NCBI GenBank assembly: GCA_965203755.1
Contig: OZ241910.1
Span: 1,426,001 to 1,490,000, forward strand
Direction: 5' to 3'
Source: UBA6055 sp965203755
Lineage (GTDB): Bacteria; Chloroflexota; Anaerolineae; Aggregatilineales; Phototrophicaceae
DNA length: 64,000 nt
Under the pieces are notes generated by a model that did no database searches, was not told the origin of the DNA, and was given only the letters and a program-made list of their open reading frames with translations. Position 1 is the stretch's first letter. Each line of letters starts with the position of its first letter. Below, piece by piece: positions 8,996 through 18,134 of the stretch. A program made the translations under genes and the position numbers.

Positions 8996-9212
8996 GGCGC
9001 TCGGCTTTCTCGATTTCAGCGCTGTTTTCGTATTCCTGCATTGCTACTTCGAGATACTTCCCAACAAACGTCCATGACCTTTCCACATCAGACTGCCGTC
9101 GCCGGTATTTAGATGGAAGGCGGTACGAAACTGCCGCAGCCGCAGGAACACTTACCGTCCCCGTTATGCCATCCAGCAAAGCATCTATTCGGAGTAGCCG
9201 CTTTTTGCTCAT
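8988..9212 (-). CDS. Small hypothetical protein upstream of DUF2335
   Basis: This 74-residue basic protein has no clear membrane segment apart from a short alanine-rich stretch. An AGGAG ribosome binding site lies about eight bases before its ATG. Its end overlaps the GTG start of the DUF2335 gene, which supports it as a real gene in that operon. I recognise no domain. An AT-rich -10-like TATAAT is visible upstream on the same strand at 9325-9320. Confidence 0.5.
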   Translation of the reverse strand: MSKKRLLRIDALLDGITGTVSVPAAAAVSYRLPSKYRRRQSDVERSWTFVGKYLEVAMQEYENSAEIEKAERRA

Positions 9213-9334
9213 TGACTTCGCTCCTTTCCTCTATATCTATATTGTTGCCAACTTCAGTAGATTTGTCAATTTCTTCAATAGCGTCTCCCCTAAATGTCAG
9301 GGGGTTGGAACTTTCGCATATTATACTCATCTAT

Positions 9335-10525
9335 TCAAGGGGGAACTCCCTCGCCTACCCCCGCCTGCGCCATGCCCACAGCCACATCGCCCCAAGCCAC
9401 CGGCGGCAGCTGATAATAGTTCGCCCGCAGTTCGTTGATGCTCAACAGCGGATAGGCGGTGCGGATTTCATCCAGCCGCGCCCGCGTATCGGTCGGGCGA
9501 ATATCATCGTATTCGGCAATCAGATCATCGCCGTAAAAAGGCAGCAGTTCTTGGCTGATTTTCTGGGCGATCCGCACCAGCTTGGGATAGAGGGTGCGCT
9601 CGACAAACAGCCGTTCAGCCACTTTGGCGTTGGCTTCGGTGGCGTTCTCGCTGACCAGCCCGACCGGAATGCCAAAGATATTCAGGATTTCGTCGCGCTG
9701 CGCCTTGCGCCCCTGCAAGAAATCAAGGTCGCTGTGATTCAAGCCAATGTTCTGCCAGGCGACTGTCCCGCCGCGCAGAAAGGCGGTTTTGCGTTCGGTG
9801 CCGCCATAATTGCTGCGCCATTCGCGTTTGATGCGCTCAAAGTCGGTATCCGTGATAGACTCGGGGACGCTGACGATGCCGGCCGGCACGCCATGGTCTT
9901 TGCCAAAGGCATTGCGATTCCAATCGGACATGTGCCGGTCGCTAAGGACAGCGCTGCGGGCGGCGGCAAGCGGTGACAAGCCATAATAATCATTGGCAGG
10001 ATGCCAGCGCCGAAAATGGATGACCTCAATCGCATCCAGTGGCATGAACTGGCCGTCGATCTGATACAGATAACCGCCCACTATCCGCGCCTCGTCAGGC
10101 ACAATCGTCACGCGGTCGGGGCGCAGCGCCCAGATTTCACGCGGCTTCCCCAGCGCATCGCCGACGAGAAACCAGTAGGCATTGCCGTTCAATTCCAGCG
10201 ACCCCAAGGTCTGCTCGAACAGTTCAAAGCGGCTGGTCAGCGGATTGGGGCTGCTGAACAGGCGCTCCAGGGGATGATTCTCGATGCCGACCCGCGCTTC
10301 GCCTTCCAGCCGAAACACATGAAGCGGCACCAGGGCGCCGGCTTCGGCAATGCGATTGATGGCGATATAAACCCAAGGCGAATCCTCATACACCCGCGCT
10401 GAGTCGACAGCGGCCGGCGGCGCGAGATGAAAACGGCTGTGCGCCGCGGCGCTCGCGATATGCGGCGCATCAAGCCGCAGCCGGCGGCGTCGGGTGCGGA
10501 ACCAATCGCTTAGCCAGTTGAACAT
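9335..10525 (-). CDS. HK97-family phage portal protein
   Basis: Portal proteins form the dodecameric ring through which phage DNA enters the capsid. The 396-residue sequence has the family pattern: VYIAINRIAEA (about 52-62), an NGNAYWFLVG segment, YGLSPL, and the C-terminal FGIPVGLV plus ERTLYPKL and LLPFYGDDL stretches. Length is normal and the frame is intact. GGAGGAG lies five bases before the ATG. No terminase, protease or capsid gene is adjacent, so this is either a relic, a domesticated portal, or one gene of a scattered phage-like set; a tail-like gene lies at the right end of the window. Confidence 0.87.
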   Translation of the reverse strand: MFNWLSDWFRTRRRRLRLDAPHIASAAAHSRFHLAPPAAVDSARVYEDSPWVYIAINRIAEAGALVPLHVFRLEGEARVGIENHPLERLFSSPNPLTSRFELFEQTLGSLELNGNAYWFLVGDALGKPREIWALRPDRVTIVPDEARIVGGYLYQIDGQFMPLDAIEVIHFRRWHPANDYYGLSPLAAARSAVLSDRHMSDWNRNAFGKDHGVPAGIVSVPESITDTDFERIKREWRSNYGGTERKTAFLRGGTVAWQNIGLNHSDLDFLQGRKAQRDEILNIFGIPVGLVSENATEANAKVAERLFVERTLYPKLVRIAQKISQELLPFYGDDLIAEYDDIRPTDTRARLDEIRTAYPLLSINELRANYYQLPPVAWGDVAVGMAQAGVGEGVPP

Positions 10526-10657
10526 GGATGCTCCTCCGTTCTGTTTTAGGGCAGGCTAACATCAATGCTGGGGCAAGAGGCGACCCTCTGTTCACAGGTT
10601 GGATTTTTATAACGATGTGCATACGGCGGCGAAGATCAACAGCCGATTTTGCACATC

Positions 10658-10685
10658 TTGCAATTTCATCTCATTGGTGTATCAT
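10658..10685 (+). promoter_or_regulatory. Sigma-70-like promoter for the ABC binding protein gene
   Basis: TTGCAA (10658-10663) and TATCAT (10680-10685) are separated by 16 bases. The predicted start near 10692 gives a leader of about 33 bases before the start codon at 10725, which supports that start over an in-frame ATG further upstream. Confidence 0.45.
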
Positions 10686-10724
10686 CATCGCAAGCTGAAG
10701 CTAGGATATGAGAGGATAAGCAGT

Positions 10725-12065
10725 ATGATGAGGAAATCGGCACGGGTCATCGCCGCGGCGGCGCTGGTGATGATGGCGCTTATGCCAATGAGCGCGATTC
10801 AGGCGGATGAGCACTGTGAATTCGCCGCCGAGACGATTGTTCTGGGCGGCATTGTGCCTTTGTCGGCGCCGGGCGCCACGGTGGGCGGCATCGCCATGGA
10901 TTGGGGATTCGATCAGGCGGCGGCTGATATCAACGCCGACTGCGGCATCGAAATCGACGGGCTGAATCATCGGCTGGATGTCATCACCGGCGATTCGGAA
11001 GGCATTTCGGAGCGCGGTCAGACGGTTGCTGAACGTTTGATTCTGCAAGACAATGTGGTTGGCATCGTTGGCGTTTATCACAGCGCCGTGGGGCTGGCGA
11101 CGATGGGCATCATGCAGGAGCATCAAATCCCGACCCTGTATTCACACCCTCGAAACGACAGCATCAGCGCCAGCGGCATCGTCGAATATGAGGGCGCGCC
11201 GCCGCGCATCGCCAGCGGCGTCGATTATATCTTCCGCATCTCGCCGCCTAGCTCGATTGTGGGCAGCATCGTCACCGACTGGCTTATTTCGCTCGGCGTC
11301 AAAGAGGTCATTCTAATTGTTGAGAATACCGATTATGGGCATCCGGCGGCGGCCGCCGAAGCGGCGCAGCTGGAAGCGGCCGGCGTCAGCGTCTCGAAGC
11401 TGGACATCGAACTGGGGACTGAAGATTTTGTCCCGATACTGAGTCGGATTCAGGCGCGGCCAGAAGCGCCCGATGCCATCCGCCTCCATGTCACTGGCGA
11501 AACATCGTACAACCTCACCCAGCAAATGGCGGAACTTGGCATTGCGCCGACCGCCGAGACCATCTGCGTGACCAATCATCTCGCCTTTCAGTCAGGGCAA
11601 TTTTGGACCAACGCTCCCGATGGCAATTACTGCGCCTTTGACCGCGTGGGCAGCATCCCAAGTCTGTTCAACGACCTGGCATTGGAGTTGAACCTCAAGT
11701 ATGAAGCCGACTTTGGGGATATCCTCGCCGCTTATGCCATGGAGGCTTATGACAGCGTTTGGCTGATGGCGGATGCGATAGCGCGCGCCGGGACATTCAC
11801 TGACCCCAGCGCCATTGTCGCCGCGCTGGAAGCCACCGACATTGAATTGACGCAGGGACGCTATTATTTCACTTATGGCAGTCACAACCCAGAACTTCCC
11901 GAAGGCACGCCGGCTTATATGTGGCATCAGTGGCCGGTGCCGGTGGTCACCGTGCTGCAATACTTCGAGCAGGGTCAAAGCGGCCTGGATGCGGCGGTCG
12001 TTTATCCGGAAGTCTATCAAACGCACGGAACGTCTTATTTCGTCCCGGGGACAGCGCCCGATTAA
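10725..12065 (+). CDS. ABC transporter substrate-binding protein (Leu/Ile/Val type, Peripla_BP_6)
   Basis: The protein begins with a signal peptide (basic MMRKSAR, then a hydrophobic stretch and AIQAD) and continues as a type I periplasmic-binding fold. Typical segments are IVLGGIVPLSAPG near the mature start, GVYHSAVG for the ligand pocket and ENTDYG in the second lobe. GAGG lies about nine bases before this ATG. No permease or ATPase gene is adjacent, so it is an orphan binding protein or serves a transporter encoded elsewhere. A close paralogue is at 33382-34716. The stop overlaps that of the convergent FHA gene. Confidence 0.88.
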   Translation: MMRKSARVIAAAALVMMALMPMSAIQADEHCEFAAETIVLGGIVPLSAPGATVGGIAMDWGFDQAAADINADCGIEIDGLNHRLDVITGDSEGISERGQTVAERLILQDNVVGIVGVYHSAVGLATMGIMQEHQIPTLYSHPRNDSISASGIVEYEGAPPRIASGVDYIFRISPPSSIVGSIVTDWLISLGVKEVILIVENTDYGHPAAAAEAAQLEAAGVSVSKLDIELGTEDFVPILSRIQARPEAPDAIRLHVTGETSYNLTQQMAELGIAPTAETICVTNHLAFQSGQFWTNAPDGNYCAFDRVGSIPSLFNDLALELNLKYEADFGDILAAYAMEAYDSVWLMADAIARAGTFTDPSAIVAALEATDIELTQGRYYFTYGSHNPELPEGTPAYMWHQWPVPVVTVLQYFEQGQSGLDAAVVYPEVYQTHGTSYFVPGTAPD

Positions 12066-12817
12066 GCGCAGTAGCCAAGCGCGCTGACAATCTGGGTGAC
12101 AATCGGCGCGTCGCACCACAGGTTGAGGGTATCGATCAAGACCAAGCCAACAATGCTAAAACAGATGCAAGCCAGCACAGCAAAGACAAAGCAGCCCAAA
12201 ATCATCCATTGCGATGAGCGGCTTTCCTCTTCGCGCACGGCGTAGGGGTCATAATCATAACCGGCATACGGCGGCGCCGGCGGTATGCTGTAGTCGGCTG
12301 GCTGCTGTTCGGCATAAACCGGATAGTTCGGCTGCCGCTGGGGCGGCGAATCGCTGGCGGGCGGCGCATAAGGATCGGTCGGAGTCGGCGGCGGCTGGAC
12401 TGGCGGGGGCGCATAGACGCTTTCGGCCGCCGGCGCTTCGGCCGGCGCCGGCGTCTGGGGCGTCGGCTCGTCAGGCGGCGGCAGGGGTTCGGCGGCTGGC
12501 TGCGGCGCGCGATGGATTTCAAACTCCAAGATCACGGTCTCGCCCAGCCCAATCATGTCGCCGTTTTGCAGCGGCGTGACGCCCGATATTCGTTTGCCGT
12601 TGACAAAGGTGCCATTGGTAGAGCCAAGATCTTCTACCGCTATGCTGTCGCCGGAACGCAGCAGACGCAGATGATGGCGGCTGGTTTCGCGGTCGTTAAT
12701 CGCGATATCGCTGTCGATATCGCGCCCCAGGGTCGTTGTCTCCTGGGTGATGTCATAACTTTGATGGGGCTGCGGCCCGCGTCTCACAGCCAAGCGGAAG
12801 CTGACTTTTCGCTGCAT
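12062..12817 (-). CDS. FHA domain protein with proline-rich linker and C-terminal membrane segment
   Basis: FHA domains bind phosphothreonine peptides in signalling. The N-terminal half shows the key residues GRDIDSDI, SRHH and STNGTFVNG. A long Pro/Ala/Gln-rich linker follows, and then a hydrophobic segment (WMILGCFVFAVLACICF) near the C-terminus that should anchor the protein in the membrane with the FHA domain in the cytoplasm. The start at 12817 is chosen because AGGAGG lies six bases upstream; an ATG-type extension of 20 residues is less likely. The kinase partner is not in the window. The gene is convergent with the ABC binding protein gene. Confidence 0.87.
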   Translation of the reverse strand: MQRKVSFRLAVRRGPQPHQSYDITQETTTLGRDIDSDIAINDRETSRHHLRLLRSGDSIAVEDLGSTNGTFVNGKRISGVTPLQNGDMIGLGETVILEFEIHRAPQPAAEPLPPPDEPTPQTPAPAEAPAAESVYAPPPVQPPPTPTDPYAPPASDSPPQRQPNYPVYAEQQPADYSIPPAPPYAGYDYDPYAVREEESRSSQWMILGCFVFAVLACICFSIVGLVLIDTLNLWCDAPIVTQIVSALGYCA

Positions 12818-12956
12818 CGTGTCCTCCTGTGCGCGTGTCAAGGCATCTTGAGCGGGAAACGTCAAGACAGCCTTCAAGACTCACTTTGGCATTATACCGC
12901 GTTTTGTCATTTTATGAGAACGGCGGCGGCAGGTTTTTGCCCTTGCCGCGCAGACA

Positions 12957-13883
12957 TCAAGAAGGCAGCCACATCTCGATAAACGCCAAGCCGTCGACCC
13001 ATTCGCCGTTGACGACCATTTCCCAATGCAAATGCGGGCCGCTGCTGCGCCCGGTATTCCCGCTCATGCCGATAATCTGCCCGGCGGCGACGGCTTGCCC
13101 GCGGGTCACGTGCGTCTGCGAAAAGTGGGCATAGCCGGAATAGACGCCATGACCATGATCAATAACGACATAATTACCGCGTATATCGAGCCGCCCGGCA
13201 AAGGCAACCCTTCCAGCGGCGGCGGCTTGAATGGGCGTCCCCACCGGCGCCCGCTGGTCCCAGCCGGTGTGCCGGGTTTGCATCGCTTGGTTCAAGACGC
13301 GGTAGGCACCAAAGGGCGAGCTTGTTTCGGATTCCAGCGGCCGGGCAAAGCCGCGGGCGCCCCAGAGCGCCGCCGGTGTGATGTCGGCGGTGATGACGTC
13401 CAGTTGGGCGAACTCGGTCCGTTCCACCTCCGGGTTCGCCAGATATGAACGGTCGCCGGGGATGTTGAAATCTTGAGTGATGTAACCGGCCGATTCAACC
13501 CTGACCGTCCGATTGAAGGTGATGCTGTCGGCGCCCCGCTCGACGATGACCATGAGCGAATAATCGCGAATCCGCGCATCCATCCTGGCGACGGCGAACG
13601 CATACCAGGCATCGCCTTCAACCTGGAAAAAGGGATGTTCCGCGCCCAGAAAAAAGACCTGCGCCCGCTCAATCTTTTCAGCTTCCAAACGAACCAGCCC
13701 CACCTCTCCCTGGATGAGGGATGGAAAATAGAATTCCAGCCTCAAATCGGCTGCGACCATCACCGCCGCCGGCATCGGACGCGGGCGCGGCTGGGGGATG
13801 GCATCCATATCGTCCTGCGATTGCGCCGACAGCATGCAAAGCAGGCCGGCAAGGCAAAGGACAAGCAGTCGCGCGGCAGGCAT
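12957..13883 (-). CDS. Secreted M23 family metallopeptidase (LytM-like)
   Basis: M23 enzymes cut peptidoglycan cross-bridges or act as scaffolds. A signal peptide covers about residues 1-22. A middle region of beta character (about 45-190) precedes the peptidase domain, where HTGWD (first His and Asp) and HLHWE (His-x-His) supply the zinc ligands, with GNYVVIDHGHG between them. The catalytic set appears complete, so it should be active in the cell envelope. It is transcribed away from the FHA gene's upstream region with no clear partner. Confidence 0.9.
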   Translation of the reverse strand: MPAARLLVLCLAGLLCMLSAQSQDDMDAIPQPRPRPMPAAVMVAADLRLEFYFPSLIQGEVGLVRLEAEKIERAQVFFLGAEHPFFQVEGDAWYAFAVARMDARIRDYSLMVIVERGADSITFNRTVRVESAGYITQDFNIPGDRSYLANPEVERTEFAQLDVITADITPAALWGARGFARPLESETSSPFGAYRVLNQAMQTRHTGWDQRAPVGTPIQAAAAGRVAFAGRLDIRGNYVVIDHGHGVYSGYAHFSQTHVTRGQAVAAGQIIGMSGNTGRSSGPHLHWEMVVNGEWVDGLAFIEMWLPS

Positions 13884-14016
13884 AAGCGGATGAAATTCTC
13901 GGACTCACCATCGGTTTTTGACGACGAACTATGATAAAAGCCAAAGCGGTTTTGCGGTAGGATTAGTTTGGCTGCCATGGCATCGGCATGAAACGCGGCG
14001 ATTTAAGCCCGATGCG

Positions 14017-14757
14017 CTATGGTTCAACATTCAAGTTCGTTTGGCATGGCTTTGGCCGGCGCCGCAGCAGATGAATCAGGATCGCCAGGGTGACCTTAAT
14101 CATATAATACACCGAACGCAGCGGCGTGATCGATGAGTTGCCATGCTGACGCGGAGTCATTGTCACTGGGATTTCCACCTGCCGCAGTCGGCTGCGGTGC
14201 AGGATGACAATCGCTTCCGGTTCGGGATAATCATGGGGATAGACTTGGGCAAAGAGCCGGATCGCCGGGCGGTTGAAGGCGGCAAAGCCGGAGGTCGGGT
14301 CGGTGATTCGCTGGCTGGTGATGACCGACAGCAGTTTCGCCAGGATGCTGATGCCAAGTCGGCGCGCCGCCGGCGTGCCATAGTCGCCCTGCTCATCAAG
14401 AAACCGCGAACCGATGACCACATCGGCTTCATCCGCCTGCAAGGACTCCAGCAAACGCCGAATGCTTGCCGGCGCATGCTGGCCGTCGCCGTCGCTGCGG
14501 ACCACAACGTCGTAATTATGGGCGGCGGCGAACTTAAAGCCCGTCTGAACCGCGGCGCCGATGCCGACGTTGTAGGGCAGGCTCAAGACCATCGCCGCCG
14601 CCGCCCGCGCCTGCTGGACGGTGTTATCCAGCGAGCCGTCGTTAATCACCAGCACATCGGCCGCCGGAAGCTGCGCCCTTATGCCCTGCACCACCGCGGC
14701 GATGTTGGGGCCTTCATTCAGCGCCGGCAAAATCACAAGGATACGGGCGGAATTCAT
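14017..14757 (-). CDS. Family 2 glycosyltransferase (dolichyl-phosphate mannose synthase-like)
   Basis: A GT-A fold enzyme that would move a sugar from a nucleotide donor, commonly to a polyprenyl phosphate. Visible motifs are VILPALNEGPNI at the N-terminus, VINDGSLDNT, NVGIGAAVQTG and RSDGDGQH with the DxD-type metal site. A hydrophobic tail near the C-terminus may sit on the membrane. The start at 14757 follows AGGAGG with eight bases spacing. The divergent gene is a TIM-barrel protein. Acceptor and donor are unknown. Confidence 0.88.
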   Translation of the reverse strand: MNSARILVILPALNEGPNIAAVVQGIRAQLPAADVLVINDGSLDNTVQQARAAAAMVLSLPYNVGIGAAVQTGFKFAAAHNYDVVVRSDGDGQHAPASIRRLLESLQADEADVVIGSRFLDEQGDYGTPAARRLGISILAKLLSVITSQRITDPTSGFAAFNRPAIRLFAQVYPHDYPEPEAIVILHRSRLRQVEIPVTMTPRQHGNSSITPLRSVYYMIKVTLAILIHLLRRRPKPCQTNLNVEP

Positions 14758-14927
14758 CTGGCAAGCCTCCTGTCCACTGCATGGTAATCGAGAACGGCGG
14801 CGCTGCAAAGGCTGGCTTGCGGACGGCTGACAGAAACGATGAGGGCTTGATAATGGCAGGGATTTGTGAATGCGCCCGGTTTGTTATAAACTTGTATTTG
14901 TCAAGACGATTGACCTTGAGGACGAGC

Positions 14928-15722
14928 ATGAGAGACCAGGTATCAATCAGAGCCGGCTTGGATAATTTCGCTGCCTGTATCGCGCTGGCGGTTGAGCGCA
15001 GCCTGGGGGTTGACTTGATGGCATTCGCCCTGCCGCAGATTCTTGACGGAAACTGGCGCAGGCTGATGACAGACTACAAAGCCGCCCTGGCGGAAGTCCC
15101 TGGCCCGGTGACGATGCACGGGCCGTTTATGGATTTGGTCTCTGGCAGCCCCGATGAGCGCATCAATGCGATAACTTATGAGCGTTATGAACACGCCATT
15201 CGCATCGCCGCCGGTCTGGACATCGGGATGGTGACTTTTCATGCCAATTATATCGGCTTGCTCCACAATGAGTCGTATCGGCGCGGCTGGCATCAGCGCA
15301 ACGTCGATTTTTGGGGCCCGCTGGGCGATTATGCCCAAGCCTATGGCGTGATGGTCGCCATCGAAAATATGTGGGAATACGATCCAAACATCATCGGCAG
15401 CCTGCTGGCTGAACTCAATCATCCGCATCTGAAATCCTGTCTTGACGTCGGCCATGCCCATCTGTTTTCCGATGCGGATTTCAGCTTTGACACTTGGCTG
15501 GAGACCATGGATGAGTGGGTGATTCAAGTCCACATGAACAACCACGACGGCATCATGGACGAGCATCATGGCTTTGACTGGGAACATGGCGTCCTGAATT
15601 ATGAGCATCTGCTGCTCAAGCTGCGCCATTTGTCCAACCGGCCGCTTATGACCCTGGAGATGGATCGGCTTGAGGATATCAAACAAAGCCTGCGCTATTT
15701 CCAGTTGGGCGGACCGGCTTAG
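14928..15722 (+). CDS. Sugar phosphate isomerase/epimerase-like TIM-barrel protein
   Basis: A 264-residue protein of the xylose isomerase/AP endonuclease 2 fold. Supporting segments are MHGPFMDL, TFHANY, VAIENMWE, CLDVGHAH and VHMNNHDG, which place His, Glu and Asp residues at the usual metal-binding strand ends. Members isomerise or epimerise sugars or act as hydroxypyruvate isomerases; the substrate here cannot be told. The start at 14928 follows GAGG; an in-frame ATG at 14781 would overlap the divergent GT2 promoter region. A TATAAA element at 14885-14890 may be its -10. Confidence 0.8.
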   Translation: MRDQVSIRAGLDNFAACIALAVERSLGVDLMAFALPQILDGNWRRLMTDYKAALAEVPGPVTMHGPFMDLVSGSPDERINAITYERYEHAIRIAAGLDIGMVTFHANYIGLLHNESYRRGWHQRNVDFWGPLGDYAQAYGVMVAIENMWEYDPNIIGSLLAELNHPHLKSCLDVGHAHLFSDADFSFDTWLETMDEWVIQVHMNNHDGIMDEHHGFDWEHGVLNYEHLLLKLRHLSNRPLMTLEMDRLEDIKQSLRYFQLGGPA

Positions 15723-15729
15723 CGGCGCA

Positions 15730-16995
15730 TCAGGTTTCCGCCGCGGAAGTCGTGGCGGTGGCGGCGGCGCCAAAGCCGTCCAGGCTTTGCCGGCATTGCG
15801 GCATCACCGTCTCGAAGGCTTCGGCGTCAGGGTCATCCTGCTCTAGCGCGGTTTGATAGCCGGGGACAAGATAGGCCATGGCGCGGGCGCAGTTGCCAAT
15901 GTTGATCTGCGACCAGCCAGCCCAATAATAATGACGCGGTCTTTCGCTGCCCAATTCTATCACCTGTTCAAAGCTGTCAGCGGCATCCTGATACAATTCC
16001 AGCCGGAACCGCACCCGTCCCAGCAGGTAATGGCAGTTGATATTGGCGGGGGCGAAATCGACGCAGTCTTGCAGATAGACGAGCGCCTGCGATGGGTCGC
16101 CAAACTGTCCGTTATAAATCTCTCCCAGCCGGAACAGCGCCCGCGTATTTTGGGGATTGACCTCAACCACCGCCTCAAGCATCTCCAGCGCCGTATCATA
16201 ATTGCCTAGGGCGGCTTCGATCCGGGCGATGTCGATAGCGATAAAGTTCATGTGGTCGGCAATGCCAAAGGCGGTCTGATAGTCTTGCACTGCCCCCTCA
16301 TAATCATAGCCGCTCTCTTTGATTAGCCCGCGGGCCCGCCAGGCTTCAAAGCTGTTGGGGTCGGCTTCAAGGATATCTTCCACCAGCGCGGCGGCGCGGT
16401 CGCTTTGCCCCAAACTGTGATAGGCTTCCGCCAGGTAGGCTTGGGCGCGGCTGCTTTCCGGGTCAAGCTCCAGCGCATGGAAGGCGCTCGACAAAGCCTC
16501 GCCGGCGCGGCCCGCCCAATCCAAGGCCCAGGCGCGGACGGCCCAGGCATCAGCCGAATAAGGATCGGCATTGATGGCGCCTTCGGCATAAGCCAAAGCC
16601 TCGCCGGCGCGGCCGAGGCCGATCAGGCTGATGGCGATGCGGTCAAAAACCGCGGCGGCATTGGGCAGGGCATCAAGCGCTTCGAGATAGGTATCCAGCG
16701 CTTCGTTGAGGGCGCCCTGCATCCAATAATTATTTCCCTCAATCAATTTGTTGGTCGGGTCATGGGTTGGGGTGGGTTCGGGCGCGGTCAGGGTCGCCGC
16801 CCGGCCTTCCAAATCGACGATAACCCGGTCAAGCGCGTCTTGAACAATGGGGGCGAAGACCTGCTGATTCTGATAAATGCCAAGGCCAAGGGCAATCAGA
16901 AACAGCATCAGCGCATAAAAGACCAGCCGGCGGCAGCTAATGATGCTGCGCCGTTGAGCGCCTTGATATTTCTTGGGGGTGCGAATCTGCATCAA
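15730..16995 (-). CDS. Membrane-anchored TPR protein
   Basis: One membrane helix (about residues 26-46, after a basic stretch) is followed by a long array of tetratricopeptide repeats from about residue 85 to 390. The repeats are recognised by the recurring pattern with A at position 8 and 20 and P at the end (for example DPYSADAWAVRAWALDWAGRA). TPRs bind partner proteins. No enzymatic motif is present. The protein faces outward if the N-terminus is cytoplasmic. It is followed at its 3' end by the convergent TIM-barrel gene. Confidence 0.85.
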   Translation of the reverse strand: MMQIRTPKKYQGAQRRSIISCRRLVFYALMLFLIALGLGIYQNQQVFAPIVQDALDRVIVDLEGRAATLTAPEPTPTHDPTNKLIEGNNYWMQGALNEALDTYLEALDALPNAAAVFDRIAISLIGLGRAGEALAYAEGAINADPYSADAWAVRAWALDWAGRAGEALSSAFHALELDPESSRAQAYLAEAYHSLGQSDRAAALVEDILEADPNSFEAWRARGLIKESGYDYEGAVQDYQTAFGIADHMNFIAIDIARIEAALGNYDTALEMLEAVVEVNPQNTRALFRLGEIYNGQFGDPSQALVYLQDCVDFAPANINCHYLLGRVRFRLELYQDAADSFEQVIELGSERPRHYYWAGWSQINIGNCARAMAYLVPGYQTALEQDDPDAEAFETVMPQCRQSLDGFGAAATATTSAAET

Positions 16996-17034
16996 TCCGA
17001 TTCCCGAATGGTTTGGCGGGCGGCATCGCTGCTT

Positions 17035-17715
17035 TTAAGCCATGACCACATCGACAAAGGCGCGTAGGTCAGTCAGCAGGAAATCAGGCTCGCCGCCGAT
17101 GAGTTGGCCGCGGGGGACATAGCCGGTGCAAACAGCCACAGCGACGGCATTGATGGCGCGGGCGGCGCGAATATCGGCCAGGGTATCGCCAATGACGACC
17201 ACATCCTGCCCGTCAAAGACGCGCCCGGCATACGTCTGCGCCCGCGCCCGCGCCAGCCGCGTCAGCTGCCCGCGCTCGGCTGATTCGTTGCCAAAGGCGC
17301 CGATGACAAACCAGTCCGGGTCATAGCCGGCCATCTCCAGTTTGATGGCGGCGGTTTTGGAAGTATTGCCGGTCACCAGGCCGACGATGACATCGCGGCG
17401 ATGGCGCAGAGTATGCACCAATTCCTTTGCATAAGGCAGCGCATCGGCTTGATAGTCATGGCGGATAGCGCGCATGTGCCGCGCCATCACCCGCTCATAC
17501 ACATCCATTTCGCGCCCGACGTCGTCCAGCGACTTGCCAAAGGGCGCCAGCAAATCCGCCAGAATGCGCCAATCGGTCTTGCCGCCGAAGACATGGCGGT
17601 CGAGATCGCCCACAGCGCCAAAATGCTCTTGCATGGCGCGGCGTTTTGCCTCGCGGCCGATGCCGCGGCTGATCAAGAGCGTGCCATCAATATCAAACAG
17701 AATCAGCCGCGCCAT
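17035..17715 (-). CDS. HAD-superfamily hydrolase (phosphoglycolate phosphatase-like)
   Basis: A 226-residue haloacid dehalogenase-type phosphatase. Motif I FDIDGTLL carries the nucleophile Asp, motif II VGLVTGNTS the Thr, and motif IV VVIGDTLADIRAA the metal-binding acids. A helical cap lies between motifs I and II, which suits the Gph/PGMB subfamily. Likely substrates are small phosphorylated metabolites. The DUF1330 gene just upstream on the same strand is 19 bases away and may be co-transcribed. Confidence 0.87.
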   Translation of the reverse strand: MARLILFDIDGTLLISRGIGREAKRRAMQEHFGAVGDLDRHVFGGKTDWRILADLLAPFGKSLDDVGREMDVYERVMARHMRAIRHDYQADALPYAKELVHTLRHRRDVIVGLVTGNTSKTAAIKLEMAGYDPDWFVIGAFGNESAERGQLTRLARARAQTYAGRVFDGQDVVVIGDTLADIRAARAINAVAVAVCTGYVPRGQLIGGEPDFLLTDLRAFVDVVMA

Positions 17716-17734
17716 CGCTCTTTGCCCTTGCCCT

Positions 17735-18025
17735 TCATTCCAATCCTTCCATCACGATAAAGGAGGCTTCAGCCGCCCCTTGACGCACTTTGACGGCCGC
17801 TTGATATTCATCCGAGTCGTACATCCGCCGGGCAGCATCGACGCTGTCGAACTTGACCATCACCATCCGCTCGTCCACTTCGGGGCCTTCCAGGATGACT
17901 TTCTCGCCGCCGCGGATGATAAACCGGCCGCCGTATTTTTCCAGAATCGCCGGCGTCAGCTTCATGTATTCCTGATACTGCTCCATATCGGTCACCTTGG
18001 CCCGCACCATCAAATAAGCCGGCAT
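17735..18025 (-). CDS. DUF1330 family protein
   Basis: A 96-residue dimeric alpha-beta barrel-type protein. The family pattern is seen as the opening strand AYLMVRAKVTD, then YGGRFIIRGGE and MVMVKFDSVDAARRMYDSDEY. Members resemble small monooxygenase-like proteins of unknown activity. It precedes the HAD phosphatase gene on the same strand. Full length and intact. Confidence 0.88.
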   Translation of the reverse strand: MPAYLMVRAKVTDMEQYQEYMKLTPAILEKYGGRFIIRGGEKVILEGPEVDERMVMVKFDSVDAARRMYDSDEYQAAVKVRQGAAEASFIVMEGLE

Positions 18026-18093
18026 TTTATTTTCCTCTCGCTGGATTCGCCGATTTCGTCAAGGTTATGATACCAGCAAAGTCATGGCCAACA

Positions 18094-18122
18094 TAGACTG
18101 CAAGTTTGTCGGCGGTTATAAT
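18094..18122 (+). promoter_or_regulatory. Sigma-70-like promoter for the tRNA-Sec gene
   Basis: TAGACT (18094-18099) and a consensus TATAAT (18117-18122) are separated by 17 bases. The expected start near 18129 lies six bases before the mature 5' end of the tRNA, as is common for tRNA genes. Confidence 0.6.
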
Positions 18123-18134
18123 CAGACGGCAAAG

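Noticed and set aside
9109..9330. Alternative 73-codon minus-strand frame upstream of the DUF2335 gene
   Set aside because: It overlaps the 74-residue gene that has its own good ribosome binding site and is coupled to DUF2335. The alternative lacks such support.
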